This document shows, in pieces, positions 12,801 to 23,455 of a stretch of 64,000 nucleotides of DNA. The translations under genes were made by a program, and so were the position numbers. The stretch spans positions 17,901,913-17,965,912 of the forward strand of contig JAAALK010000086.1 in NCBI GenBank assembly GCA_019279435.1. Direction: 5' to 3'. The notes under the pieces are model-generated. The model saw nothing but the letters and a program-made list of their open reading frames with translations, did not search any database and was not told the DNA's origin. Position 1 is the stretch's first letter; every line of letters starts with the position of its first letter. Origin of the DNA: Zizania palustris (lineage: Eukaryota > Streptophyta > Magnoliopsida > Poales > Poaceae).

Positions 12801-15800
12801 TAATGAAATATTTAAAATCATGTATAATATTATATTTAAAAGTTCAGTTAATAATCTATTTTTACAAATTTGATCTACCAGCCCATTTAAAGCCCAGTCT
12901 GAGCAGCCCATTTAAAGCCCAATCTGAGTAGCCCATTTCCTAACCCTAATTTTTCTCAACCTCTCCCTTTCTCTCTCTCACCTCCCATTCCCTCCGGCCG
13001 CCGCCACACAATCCCACTCCCCCTTCTCTCTCTCACCTCCCTCTCAACGTTGTACTCTCCTCTCCCTCCTCTCTTCTCCCCCAGGCCTCATCTTTCGCAC
13101 CGGCGCTCCAGGCTGTGCCGTGCGCCGCGCGCCGCTCGTCGCGCTTGGCCGCGCCACGCTTGGCCTAGCCGCGCCGCGTCCAGCCTCGCTGCGCTTCGCC
13201 TCGCTGTGCTGCTCGCTTTCTCCCCTCTCTCCCTTCCGTATGTCGGGCGCCACACGACGCCATAGCGGCGCCACGCGTCTGTGGCGCCCGCCACAGGCCC
13301 TCCGGCGATATGGCGGCTTGTGGCGAATAGCAATTTTCCGCCACGGCGACATATCGACGATATGGCGACGCCATAACAACTATGGAGTACACTGTCTCAG
13401 AAACATGAAGAGAAAGAAATACAAAACACACAAACACCTAGTTTTTACTTGCCAGTTGCCACATGCATACCTGTTGTACATGTACATGCTGCTTAGTTCT
13501 CAGCAGGGGACAGGAAGAATCCAATTGCTATTTTAATGTGGTTACTTCTAGTTCTTAGATTCCCTACTGTTTTAATAATAGAACAGAAGATTGATGTGGA
13601 CATGCAATTTGATGGAAGCAACCTCTCAGTACACATGACTTTCAAGATCTTAACTGTTCAAATTCACAATTTATGGTTCAAATTCAATAATAGGAAACAC
13701 AAAAGAAAGAGATTACACAAAAGTAGCAGCACTAATGCAAATTCACTCAGTAGTGTTCATCAGTAGGAACACTGACAGAAGGGGAGTCTCTGATGGCAAT
13801 TCCAGATCCATTGTATCTCTTTTCTGTGGCTGAAAGTTATCAATGTAGTTCAGAGAAGAATCAAGATGATCATACTATTGGTGTTAGTATAGTTGATGTT
13901 TCAACAAGAAAATTTATTGTAGGACAGGTTGGTGATTCTAAACAAGATAAATTTCTTAAAGTCAATGTTGATAATTGTATATCCTCTTAGCATTGTACAC
14001 TTGTTTTTCAGTTCCATGATAATCCTGAACGCCATGGGTTATGTTTGATTTTATCTAAAATGAGGCCTGCAGAAATCATAAAGACATAAAGCCATCTAAG
14101 ATGTTGAGTCCAGAAACTGAGAAAGCACTGAAGAGCAACACAAGAAACCCTCTAATAAACAATTTGCTTCCATCCTTGGAGTTTTGGGACGCAGAAAAAA
14201 CTATTCATGAGATAAAGAAATACTACTGCACATCTACTGCACATCGGACTCTGCTCATACATTCCATCTACTACTCTATCCATTCCATCTGCTATGATCC
14301 AGCAAACGCTATTGCTGGGGCAGGGACACAGTGGGCTCTGCTCATGCAGATATTTAGGCAAGTTCTTAACTGAATGTAACCGATTCATCTGAAATTTCTA
14401 CGTTTAAAACAAGAATCAGGGCAACTTGTAATAACAACATGAATCATAGACTTGTAAGAACAAAATGAATCGTACAAAAATGAAAAATCGAAAATACAAA
14501 ACACACACACACACACACAGCTACGTGATCAAGGAGGAGGGGTGGCAGCAACCAGGAGGGGCGCCGGCAACCTGAAGAGGTGGTGGCGAAAGATCGGGAC
14601 GGGAGCTCGGCGGTGGCAGCAGATCAGGACGGGAGCTCGGCGGTGGAGGCAGATCGGGACAAGAGCTCGACAGCGGTGGAAGGACTGGACGGGAGGAGTA
14701 GCGGTGGTGGAAAAAATAGATGGGGAGATCAGCAGTGGCCTGGACAGGAGCTCGGCGGCGGTGACCGGGCGACGCCCTGGTCGTGCCTGGCAGGAGCTTG
14801 GATGGGCTGATGGGTTAACAGGAGAATGGGGGCAAAAGAGTAAAGGGGGCCAATTAGCTCAAATTAGTTCACTTTTGTGGACTAATGGCTAACCATTAGT
14901 TATCTAAGAAGCTAATAATTAGTTCACTAATTAGTTGGGCTGTTTGGATGGACTAAAGCTAAAAAATACCTACTAACTGTTAGTTGTGGGATCCAAACAG
15001 GGCCATAATCATGCATTTTAAATTTTGAGACAGAAACTACATAATTTATGCAGTTTACATGCACTTAACTGAAATAGGAAAGGAAGATTTGTCTGAATAA
15101 ATTCCAGCTTCCATAAGCAAACACAGACCTTGAAGAAGGAAATTAATTTCAGGACGCAGTATCGCAAACTACTGTCCTAAGTGAAAAATGAGTTCTTCAG
15201 AAACCATGACGAGAGAACTCTCCTAAATGCAAAGTTGTTCAATCATTCCTTCAATTATGATGTGAATAAAATATAAAATAATACATAATTCCTGGAACAA
15301 AAATGTTGTTTGAAGTTACCTTGACAATTGACACATTAGCAATTCATTTGTCCATATTCACAAGAACAGTTCAACAGAACCACAATAAAGTAAAATCTGA
15401 AAACACAAAACTCAGTATCCAACAATCACCTGATCCAGCACGCGTTCATTGCTCTTCTCAACCTGCCGAGCAAGCCCCTCCAGCCGCCTTAGCATCCCAG
15501 CGTACATCTCCTCCATATCGGTGGCTTGCCTGGAAACAGAGGTCACCATTGCCCCTACCCTCTCCAGCCCGAACCCTTCCACCATCCCATCCATTACTTT
15601 CTGCTCACCAATGTTGTATCCCTGCTTTACAGGCTGTTGAGGCAGCCATGGCATCGGTGACGCCGCTGCGAAGGCATGGTACTGCTCCCGGAATCCCTGG
15701 CCGACGTTGACGACGTGGAGGGAGGTGGGGACAAGGCGGGAGTCAACGAGGAGGAACGCACGGTAGTCGAACGAGTGAACGGAGAGGTTGGTAGAGGAGG

Positions 15801-16215
15801 GGGGCGCTATGAGTAGGAAGACGAGGGGTTGGGTGAGTGCCAGGGTTTTCGAGAGGGAACGAGCGAGGGCGTCCTCGCGCATGGAGGGGCGGAGCGGCGC
15901 GCGGCGGCGGGAGGAGAAGAAGCCGACGGCCGCGGATGAATCGGGGAAGTAAGATCGGAAGCGGCCAAGCGGATCAGCGAGGGAGGAGGGTTGCGCGAGC
16001 GAGACGTGGCCGGAGACGGAGATGGAGAGCGAGGGGCCGGAGGAAGCGGGCGCCTGGTCATCGTCGTAGAAGGAGGGGGGAGCCGCGGGGGCACGGATCG
16101 CGAGGCCGAAGAGAAGCCCGTCGCAGTCACCGTCAGCGTCCCCGCAGCAGCTGAGGAGCGCAGCGAGGGCCGCGCCGGAGACGGAGAGCTTCGCGGCATC
16201 GGTGCCGGGGGCCAT
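9870..16215 (-). CDS. Abraxas/FAM175-like MPN-minus protein (exon 1 clear, rest tentative)
   Basis: Exon 1 (16215-15430) encodes 262 residues. The N-terminus (LSVSGAALAALLSCCGDADG, then GLLFGLAI) matches the start of the MPN-like fold of Abraxas/ABRO1 proteins. That family scaffolds the BRCC36 Lys63-deubiquitinase in the BRCA1-A and BRISC complexes. The region ends in a predicted coiled coil (MYAGMLRRLEGLARQVEKSN). No JAMM metal motif is visible, as expected for this non-catalytic family. A donor follows ...LDQ. The best continuation is two tiny exons, 10866-10819 (16 aa) and 9911-9870 (13 aa plus stop), with GT-AG ends and matching phase, giving 291 aa. These two are inferred from splice signals only. 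Intron 1 (10867-15429) is large and filled with transposons. Assignment is by recall of the family fold, not by alignment. Confidence 0.6.
11988..12497 (+). mobile_element. Probable solo LTR (510 bp)
   Basis: Starts TGTCACGGGCAGG and ends CCGGTACA. GTTC stands on both sides, so the target duplication is 4 bp or an imperfect 5 bp. It contains a promoter-like TATATAAA near 12284 and a GC-richer downstream part. No internal retrotransposon sequence follows. Confidence 0.45.
12532..13384. mobile_element. hAT-like element (853 bp) nested in the larger transposon
   Basis: A perfect 8-bp duplication GAGTACAC (12524-12531 and 13385-13392) flanks inverted ends CATAGTTGTTACGGCGACG and CATAGTTGTTATGGCGTCG (right end read inward). 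GGCGAC/GTCGCC-type motifs cluster near both ends. The interior is AT-rich, then pyrimidine-rich, then GC-rich. Reading frames there on both strands are low-complexity and not convincing as genes. Confidence 0.8.
13767..14228 (+). pseudogene. MSH6/MutS-homologue gene fragment
   Basis: Two exon pieces of a MutS-homologue mismatch-repair protein, most like plant MSH6. Piece A, 13767-13927, reads ...LTEGESLMAIPDPLYLFSVA..., then GVSIVDVSTRKFIVGQ. Piece B, from 14012, reads FHDNPERHGLCLILSKMRPA, then MLSPETEKALKSNTRNPL and FWDAEKTIHEIKKYY. An 84-bp GT-AG intron (13928-14011) separates them, so the copy came from genomic DNA and not from mRNA. An 8-bp duplication (CATAAAGA, 14077-14092) shifts the frame and creates a stop. 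The ATPase domain and most of the protein are absent. This corresponds to part of the connector region only. Confidence 0.75.
14502..14519. repeat. (AC)n microsatellite
   Basis: About nine AC dinucleotides just upstream of the GC-rich minisatellite. Confidence 0.9.
14580..14700. repeat. GC-rich minisatellite, units of about 30 bp
   Basis: Three to four diverged copies of a unit containing GATCGGGACGGGAGCTCGGC followed by a GGTGG-type spacer. It lies inside the 3.3-kb transposon. Confidence 0.7.
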
Positions 16216-16361
16216 CGCCGCGATGGGATTTTGGGGAAGCTTCTGCCCGGAGGAGTTCGGCGAGGTTTTTTTCCGGGCGGCGAGGTGGGCGACGACGGCC
16301 TGGCTGAAAAGACCGATTCGCTTTACATCCGTTGCTGGGCCGTGGGCTGGGCCACATTATT

Positions 16362-16666
16362 GGACTATTTTGAAATTAGAATTACGAAATTCTATTTAGA
16401 ATTTAACTTAGAATTAATAACTCTTTAAGAAACAAATTGATCGGAATCCCTACATCTCCTCACGTATTAGACTTAGATAGATATGATTTTTTTATTATAA
16501 CAATGGAATTGATTCCATGGTTTAATCATCCAAACAAGTTTTAAAATTAGTTTTTATATTTTAATTCTATGAAATGTCAAAAAATATTGAATTTCACACG
16601 ATTCAATATTTTATAGAATCTGAAGTGGATTCCAAATTTTTCAATACCTAGGATCCAAACGAAGCC
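16362..16666. mobile_element. Tourist-like MITE, left end truncated
   Basis: The right end reads GGATCCAAACGAAGCC followed by TTA. The body matches, in the opposite orientation, the complete copy at 31852-32241. About 60 bp of the left end are missing. It abuts the 5' side of the Abraxas-like gene. Confidence 0.6.
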
Positions 16667-16695
16667 TTAGGTCCTTCAGTTTGGAGAGAACTGAG

Positions 16696-17230
16696 ATAAG
16701 AATAACTCTAAAAATTGACTCCCTATATAGCTTTCGGGATTCTTTTTTAAGATGCAAAACTCCTTAAATATATTTATCTACAATAGAGTTCCAATAGAGT
16801 TACTATGTTTAAGTCTCTAGATACGCTCCCTATAGAGCAAAGAGATTAATTTTAGGTATTCTTTATTATTGAGAGTTATTTAGAATATCTATTGGAGTTG
16901 ATTTTTTAGTTACAATCCCAAAAAAATTAAGAAGATAGTTGTTTAGAGCTTCTCCAAGAGCATTTCCAAGAGAAGCTCAAAAAATCTCTATTCTCTAAAT
17001 TTTGGGGATTACATTTAAAAAATCAGTTTCAATAGATACTCTAAACGACTCCCAAAAATAAAAAATCTCTAAAATTAATCTCTTTGCTCCCTATTTATAG
17101 GGAGCATACACAGAGACTCAGATAGGGACTCTGTTAGAGAGAAATCTATTTAAACAGGTTTGTATTCCTAAAAAGAATCCCAAAATGCTATATAAAGAGT
17201 CAAATTTTAAAGATACTCTTGGAGATGCTC
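16696..17230. mobile_element. Long inverted-repeat (fold-back) MITE
   Basis: Arms of about 230 bp pair around a centre near 16945. For example, GACTCCCTATATAGC at the left pairs with the complement of GCTATATAAAGAGTC at the right, and TTAATCTCTTTGCTC occurs on the opposite strand at the left. The transcript would form a long hairpin. No clean target duplication was resolved. Confidence 0.7.
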
Positions 17231-17233
17231 TTA

Positions 17234-17561
17234 GGGTCTGTTTGGTAGAACTATATCTTGAAATCCAGATCGGAGCTCTCGATCTATATGTGATTTGGAT
17301 ACATGTGTGATCTGGAGTAGATCAAAAGTGTTTGGTTGAACTGGGTACCTCCAGAAATTGGCTTCAACTTTGAGGGAGATGCGGGTGGGTTATTTCAGTG
17401 ACATTTGCGGGAAATTTTTTAGACTTTCCTAGAGTGGAGCAATTGAAGCCACCTAAAACCCGCTCTACCTCCCTAGTGATCCAAAACCTAGCAAATGTAT
17501 TTGCTTGGCTCCAGTTCCATGGAACAAAGAAGCTGGAGCTGAAACCCTGCCAAACACACCC
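17234..17561. mobile_element. Tourist-like MITE, 328 bp
   Basis: TTA duplications (17231-17233 and 17562-17564) flank inverted ends GGGTCTGTTTGGTAGA and GGGTGTGTTTGGCAGG. Confidence 0.75.
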
Positions 17562-17578
17562 TTACTCTTGCTCATTTA

Positions 17579-17645
17579 GGGTCCCTTTGGTTTGGCTTTT
17601 AGAAGCAGCTTTTGTTTCCTGGAAGTCAAAAGCCAAACCAAAGGG
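17579..17645. mobile_element. 67-bp hairpin micro-MITE
   Basis: TTA stands on both sides (17576-17578 and 17646-17648). The ends CCCTTTGGTTTGGCTTTT and AAAAGCCAAACCAAAGGG are perfect reverse complements around a loop of about 27 bp. Confidence 0.75.
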
Positions 17646-17788
17646 TTAATTTTTTCCGTGCCATTACAATTTTCACGGTTTGTCAATATGTCATCGGTGT
17701 GTCACTGACAGATGGGGTCCGCCACAGTCACTGACAGTGACATATAGGCAATTTTTGAAAATTATAATGGCATGTGAGTAATTTTCCC
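17643..17788. mobile_element. MULE-type MITE, family A copy 1
   Basis: Ends GGGTTAATTTTTTCCGTGCC and GGGAAAATTACTCACATGCC (read inward), with a core containing GTCACTGACAG. Same family as 19282-19429 and 54480-54625. No target duplication is visible here. Confidence 0.65.
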
Positions 17789-17992
17789 AAGGAACGACTG
17801 ACTCTAAAAAATTATGCATCCGAAAATGTGTGGATGGATCACTGATATTTAGTTGAGTAATTTTATTTTATTTTAAACCAAAAACAAAAATTTAACCTAT
17901 TTTATTATATTATATTACATAAAGCTCATATCTAAATCCAATCGGAGTAGATTTAGAGTTGTACCAAACCAAACACAGATAGTTGGTAACAC

Positions 17993-18199
17993 AGGGAACG
18001 GGTTCCTCTGCAGTCGGCTCGGGCAGTCACCCCTCGCGCACCGTCCGATCTTGATCGGGCGGTGCGAAGCCCCCCTCTCTCTCCGAAGCCCCCTGCGAAG
18101 TGGGTCCCACCAGCGTGAAGCCCCCCTCGCACAGCCGTCCGATTGAGATCGGAGGGCTCCGAGGGGCGACTGCCCGAAGCCGACTGCAGAGGATCTCAT
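17993..18199. mobile_element. Mutator-like MITE, GC-rich, 207 bp
   Basis: A perfect 10-bp repeat TTGGTAACAC (17983-17992 and 18200-18209) flanks it. Near-terminal inverted repeats TCCTCTGCAGTCGGCT occur at both ends, and the interior is GC-rich with complementary runs (GTCCGAT, GATCGGA). Confidence 0.8.
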
Positions 18200-18518
18200 T
18201 TGGTAACACCGAGAGTCATTGAAATTTTATAACCACACCCTCTCCGTTTGTAAATACTGGAGGACTTGGCAGTGTTAATTGTACTTTATCAACAAGAACG
18301 AGAAAATACACAAATCACAAATGGATATTTGGCAGTATTAAAGAGTAATATTCTAACTTATGCCTTCCATTTAATTAACCAAATAATCTGAAAGTTGCTG
18401 CACGGTCAAAGTGTAAGACAGGTCCAAAAGCATGCTTAACTTGCAATGTTTCAGAGTGAAGCTATTGCGCATATGTACCGCCACAATCTAGTCGTCCAGA
18501 TAGAATATATATATATAT

Positions 18519-18676
18519 GGTAGCGCTATTCTGCACTACGTGTGTAGAATAGTTATTCTACACCGACTACTTTCAGTAATGGATTTTCTCAGTATAATAG
18601 CAATTGAGTACTGTTTTTTTTCAGTAGTAGATTTCTCGGTAGAATAATTATGCTACACTTGTGGTGTTAGATAGCA
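18519..18676. mobile_element. Small MITE in TA-rich DNA, uninterrupted copy
   Basis: Contains GCTATTCTGCACTACGTGTG, then TAGAATAGTTATTCTACACC, and ends near TAGATAGC, with (TA)n on both sides. It is the uninterrupted relative of the copy at 54665-55480, which is split by an hAT insertion. Confidence 0.65.
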
Positions 18677-19281
18677 TATATATATATATATATAACCATT
18701 TAATCTTGTGAGATTGTCTTCTCTAGAGAGATATTTATTAGGTTTCAGAGGATCTACTCATGAATTACTACTAAAATCATACAGGGCATTCAACCATGCA
18801 TGAGACATAAATACCACGGGAAGCGATTTTTCTAAGGGAAAGTTGGATCCATGCCATTACAATTTTACGACTTCGAATAATTAACATTACAATTCACATA
18901 TTTAGATTCATGTCATTACAATTTCAAAGAACTTCGAATTATACCATTATAAATTTAGAGAATTTTAAAATATGCCATTGTAATTTTATAAAATTCTGAA
19001 ATATATAATTATATTTTTCAAATAGCTACAATTTACTCTACTATATTAAAGAGCGAATTTCGTCCGGTTTATCCGTCCACAGCCCCTGCATGCACTGCAA
19101 CTGCCTCCGTCCCTAAATTTCTGATAATTATGATTCATGAAAGCTTAATATATTTCATTCATTGAGAAATGTGAATAATATGGAAAATCAAACCTTAACT
19201 TTTTTTTATCTAATTGGGTTCGGTACCCGCTCAACTTTGTATCTAATAAGAGGTGTTTGACTAGTTGAATCTAAAAAATTT
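18677..19281. other. AT-rich intergenic DNA with degenerate repeats
   Basis: Between 18850 and 19010 four diverged units of about 45-50 bp contain ATGCCATTACAATTT, related to the ends of MITE family A. No gene is seen. Confidence 0.45.
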
Positions 19282-19429
19282 GGGTTAATTTTTTTTGTGC
19301 CACTATAATTTTTACGGTTTGCCAATATATCATCAATGTATCACTGACAGATAGGGGCCACCACAATCACTGATAGTACCATGTAGGTATTTTTTTAAAA
19401 ATTATAATGACATATGAGTAATTTTTCCC
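19282..19429. mobile_element. MULE-type MITE, family A copy 2
   Basis: Begins GGGTTAATTTTTTTTGTGCC and ends AGTAATTTTTCCC. The flanks AAAAAATTT and AAAAAATAG match at 7 of 9 positions, fitting a decayed 9-bp duplication. Confidence 0.65.
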
Positions 19430-21424
19430 AAAAAATAGCTTCTGATTTTAAATGTATGATATTTTTTTCGGTCATCTCTTAATCTATAGGATTGAAGAGT
19501 TGTCTCTTTAAAATCTTTTTTCATCTTTGTAAATTTATAAAATTGGTTGTTTTATCTGAAAGATATGACCATTCTTTTGTTTGCAAATAATCTATGCTTC
19601 TGTTACGAAGGCTTCTATAAAGAGATGTCCATTGAAATTCTCTTTTAAAGTTATCAGCAAGCTATTAAAGTGAACCACAAAATCGTATGTTTCGTTACTA
19701 ATAAATCTAAATATGTGAATTATAATGTTATTTTTCAAAATTACAAAATTGTAACGATATAAATTGAATTATTCTTTTCTATCTCTAACGTTGATGTTAC
19801 TGTAAGCCCACATGTCAGTCGACGTCCCGGTGTATCGCATGCGCAGACGCGCAGTCATGTCATCGTCCATGGCGGATTGGCGGCCGGCCGGAGCCAGAAG
19901 TCTGAAACTACGTCTGCCTTTTCATGGCCTCATCAGAGCTTCAGACGCTGCAAGTTTTTAATGGCGACGTCCACTTCGGCGACGCGTCGCTCGGCAGAAA
20001 ACAACCATTTTCTTCGGATATTGCGCATCCGCTAGTGGCCCTGAACTCGAGCTGGAACTGGAAACAGCGTGCGGCTGCGGCTGAGCCACCTGCAGAATTC
20101 GGGCGAAATCTGCTGCCGACGTCGTCGGCGCCACTCCGCCGGTCGTTCTGAGCATTTGTTATCGCCGCCGGCGAAAGCTCGCGTCTTTGGGCCTCGTCGC
20201 TTTCCGTCTGGGTGCGGCTCGCAGATTGCGTCGCTGCGAGCGGTGGTCTAGACTACGGTCTACTGGTCTTTTGCTCGAACACCATCTCGTCGATTTTCCA
20301 CGCAGTAGGCGGAGCGACGAAGGCGACGTTGATTGGAGCACAACTAAAGAAAGAATCTGACACGCATCGCAATACCGAACGGGACTTCATCTGAAAAACG
20401 AGTCCTTTTTTTTTTGACAATGCGTTAACATTTTTGCACGGCTCTAACTGCCGCCGATCGGCTACCGGTACGGTTAGTCTCCCGTCTCTTTCTCGCCTTC
20501 TTGTGTTCTTGGTTAGCTCCACATATCCGTGGGAAGCTGGTGGTACCATAGACTCATGGTGTGCTCAAAGCTCCAGTTTTTTTGTCCCATGAAATAGGAG
20601 CCAAGCCAGATATTTTTCTTGGGTAGTGGATTTTACGGAGAGTGTTCTAAAAAATGAGTTAGAGTGGTGGAACAGAGTCTAACCAGCCAACTACTCCATT
20701 CATTTCAAAATCCGAAGCTCAAAGTGTTCTCGGAGGCAAGCTGATGTGATTCACTGCAGTTTCTAAGGGCTGTTACAAAACGGAACCCAGTTCTTGGGAG
20801 CTGCAAGATTCTAGAGCTGTCAGCTGTGTAGGTAGCTAGGGGTGAGCATAAAAAACAAAACCGAAAACCGAACCAAAATTCCGATGAGACCGAGAAAACC
20901 GAACTGATTTCTTATAATAATTAGATTCTTAATTCTGAAAAAAGAGACCGAATTTCAGAGTACCGAAAAAACTGACTCAAATTTGGGGTCTAATAGCCCC
21001 GAATGCCCTCTACACTGGATTCTGAAGCTCTGCAAGTTGCCGGTGAAAGTGACAAAGGAGTTTGATGGGAAGAAATGGCAGGTGAGAGTGTGACGATGAA
21101 AACGAAAGAGAGCAGGAAAACCACGAGATCATTGATCATTCTAGGCTCTGTTTCACCAGGATACATAGAAAAGGACGATATTTATTCTTCTCCTGGTGGA
21201 TTTGCAGTTTTGCACCTCCTCTTCTTTGCCGCACGACGGAGCGAGCGATGGGTTTGGTTAGCACCGTTGACTGTTCTTCCGAATTACGCTGTTCTGATGT
21301 GATTTGGCAACTGAACATACTTCTAATCAGATGTTGAATTATATATTATATATTTAAAAGCACTACGGATTAGGTTAGCTTTGCTTTATCTTTTAACTCT
21401 TTGATGATAAAAAGCTTCCTCTAA
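19430..21424. other. Intergenic segment with an unexplained GC-rich island
   Basis: 19430-19800 is AT-rich. 19800-20560 is a GC-rich island with open frames of 60-98 codons on both strands and no recognisable protein. It could be a decayed first exon or promoter. At 20835 TAGGGGTGAGCA followed by repeated AAACCGAA-type motifs looks like one end of an hAT element, but I could not find its partner end. 21075-21302 has a 75-codon frame with no recognisable domain. Confidence 0.35.
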
Positions 21425-21895
21425 CGAGAGTTTGTTTGGTTCAGATTTTTGAACTAGCTTTCTGGTTCGAAACCTGAAATCTAAACTAAACAATTCTTTT
21501 AATCATCTAATTTTTTTAGCATCTGCAGATTTTCGTAGTACAAATTTAAAAGCTGATATAATTCAGATTTCATAGCTTCTTAATTTCACTTTGAATGAAT
21601 ATTGCCATCATATAAAATTTGAAAAAAAAAAATAAATTTTAGTAAAATACATCATTTTAGTGTAATTTAAAAATATATAATCTTAATATAAACATTACGA
21701 AATTTTATAATTAGCATGATTTACATGTAAAATTACATATTAATAATATAACTAAACATCATGAACTACTAAAATATAAACCCACAACTATTCCAACCAA
21801 ACAACTTCTCAATTTTTCTACGGCTCACAGCTCACAACAGTTTTTTCACAGCTCACAACAACTTTTCATAATCTATAGCTCAACCAAACACACCC
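21425..21895. mobile_element. Tourist-like MITE, family B copy 1 (471 bp)
   Basis: TAA stands on both sides (21422-21424 and 21896-21898). The ends contain TTTGTTTGGTTCAG and, inward from the right, GTGTTTGGTTGAG. The body matches the copy at 26200-26686 over its length. Confidence 0.7.
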
Positions 21896-22036
21896 TAAGG
21901 TGTATTTGTTTAGCTTATTGATTAAAAGTACAAACAAATAGTCAAATTATTATAATATATAATTCATATTATAATAATATAATAATAAGATGATAAAACT
22001 TAGGTTTTTTAAGTTTATTAGTCTAAAAATACTAAA

Positions 22037-22393
22037 ATATCTCCATTATATTTGCTATTACACTTGCTATCCTCTAAAAAAGTAAGTATGGTCAAAAGAC
22101 ATTTTCATTGTACTTGCTACTTAAGTTGTTATTTTAGGGAGCTTGTTATTCTTCTCTCCATACTTGCTACATATAGCAAGTCAACCAAACTTGCTATTCC
22201 ATTGAGTATTGAATTTATTTAATTGTTTTTATTTTTTTGCATGTATATAAATTGATAAAATATAACTACATTCAAATAAGAAGTCATATTTAGCAAGTAT
22301 ATTGGAGTGAATAGCAAAATAGCAAGTCAGTTTAAATAGGGAGACTTGCTATTGCTATGAATAACAAGTACAATTGAGATGTTCTTATAACAT
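22037..22393. mobile_element. Probable MITE with inverted ends
   Basis: ATCTCCATTATATTTGCTATT at the left resembles the complement of the right end (CAAGTACAATTGAGAT). TTGCTATT/AATAGCAAG motifs recur throughout. Boundaries are approximate. Confidence 0.45.
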
Positions 22394-23455
22394 TTTGCTA
22401 TCTAACCATAGCAATATATAGTATCTATAACTAGGCGTGTTTCTTTCGGTTTCTAATAGTTACATCTACTTCTACAATTTGAAGCTAAAACGAATAGTTC
22501 AAATTTAGGATCTGATTACGAGAATCAGTTATTGCAGAATCTGAAAATATACTATAATCCAAAAGTTAGAAACACCAAATTATTTAGATTCTAACCAACT
22601 AGATAATTAAATTATCTAAGCTACTCAAACTAGCCTGCTAAATACTTGGACCAACTAGCTACTAAGAATCCTAACGGGCCATGAGTTACCAAACAATAAC
22701 TTATATCCTTCTTCAATTTATTATAATTTTCGTATAAAAACAATTGAACCAAATAGTTCTAATTCCAACGGAAGAACTACTATGAAAACATACAAAATGC
22801 TATAAAATTATAAATCAAATGTTCAGATTAGAAGTTACTTGAGGAGACGTTTGGTTCCATAGAGTAAAGTTTAGTCAGTGTCAAAATAGTTGGAATCAGA
22901 TGATTATTCGCGAGACGAATCTATTAAATCTAATTAATCCATTATTAATAAATATTTATTGTAGTATCGAATTATCAAATCATCGTGTAATTAGGTTTAT
23001 TAGATTGGGTTTTAACAAACCGCCCAAGGTGGACATGTTGCATGAAGCCCAACAAATTTGAAACTCCAATTTTTTTTTTAAAAACGGCGAGATTTACGTC
23101 TCGAGAACCCGTCGATGCTGGCCAGGTCGGTGAGGCCAGCTGCCGCCGCGAGAGCAGCGCGCGCGACACGAGACGGCGCATGCGCCTCCACGAGTCACTC
23201 GCCACAGCTGCGCCGCGCACCACGCTGCCGCGGCGGCAGCGGCCAGCGGCACACCATTTTTGCCTTTCCGCCCCTCGGGCCCGCCCATTTTAGCGTGCGC
23301 CCCCCGCATTTTCCACCCAAAACTCACCAGAAGGTGAAGCGACTCCCTTTCTCTCTCTCTCTCGATTCGGATTCCACCCACGCCTCGGTTCGACTCCGCG
23401 CTCCGGGCACCAAACCCTAGATCTCGCGTCGCGGCGGGTCGTGGACGGCGAGGAG
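22394..23455. other. Intergenic DNA with truncated Tourist piece and eIF4B 5' flank
   Basis: 22853-23003 resembles the Tourist-like element at 50510-50836: both share CGAGACGAATCTATT and nearby motifs, but one end is missing here. From about 23090 the sequence becomes GC-rich and should contain the eIF4B promoter and 5' UTR. Confidence 0.45.
23412..23419 (+). promoter_or_regulatory. Telo-box (AAACCCTA) in the eIF4B 5' leader
   Basis: AAACCCTA lies 37 bp upstream of the eIF4B ATG. Telo-boxes are common near the start of plant translation-apparatus genes. Function here is inferred from motif and position only. Confidence 0.4.

Larger units (their letters stand above)
11661..15004. mobile_element. 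3.3-kb DNA transposon carrying an MSH6-like fragment
   Basis: Both ends are GGCCCTGTTTGGAT in inverted orientation. They are flanked by ATA on each side (11658-11660 and 15005-15007), consistent with a 3-bp target duplication. The subterminal 150-170 bp on each side share CTAATTAGTT-type motifs. The TIR resembles PIF/Harbinger-type elements of grasses, but the superfamily is not certain. Cargo in order: AT-rich DNA, a solo LTR (11988-12497), an hAT element (12532-13384), an MSH6-like gene fragment (13767-14228), a (CA)n tract and a GC-rich minisatellite (14580-14700). No transposase is seen. It sits in intron 1 of the Abraxas-like gene. Confidence 0.6.

Noticed and set aside
13044..13536. Overlapping frames on both strands rich in Arg, Ala and Ser.
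   Set aside because: They lie mostly inside an hAT element with its own ends and have no recognisable features.
13767..14228. A functional MSH6 gene.
   Set aside because: Only a small connector portion is present, with a frame-breaking 8-bp duplication and no ATPase domain.
19035..19100. Possible Helitron 5' end (TCTACTATATTAAAGAGC).
   Set aside because: Resembles some Helitron starts, but I could not find a hairpin plus CTRR end, so it is not listed as a feature.
19924..20151. 75-codon plus-strand frame in the GC-rich island.
   Set aside because: No known domain, no splice partners, and competing frames on the other strand.
20835..21060. hAT-like end TAGGGGTGAGCA with AAACCGAA motifs.
   Set aside because: No partner end or 8-bp duplication was found; mentioned only within the intergenic entry.
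23441..23455. Longer eIF4B start at a GTG.
   Set aside because: No plant eIF4B extends here, and the ATG at 23456 gives the conserved MAKPWGG start.
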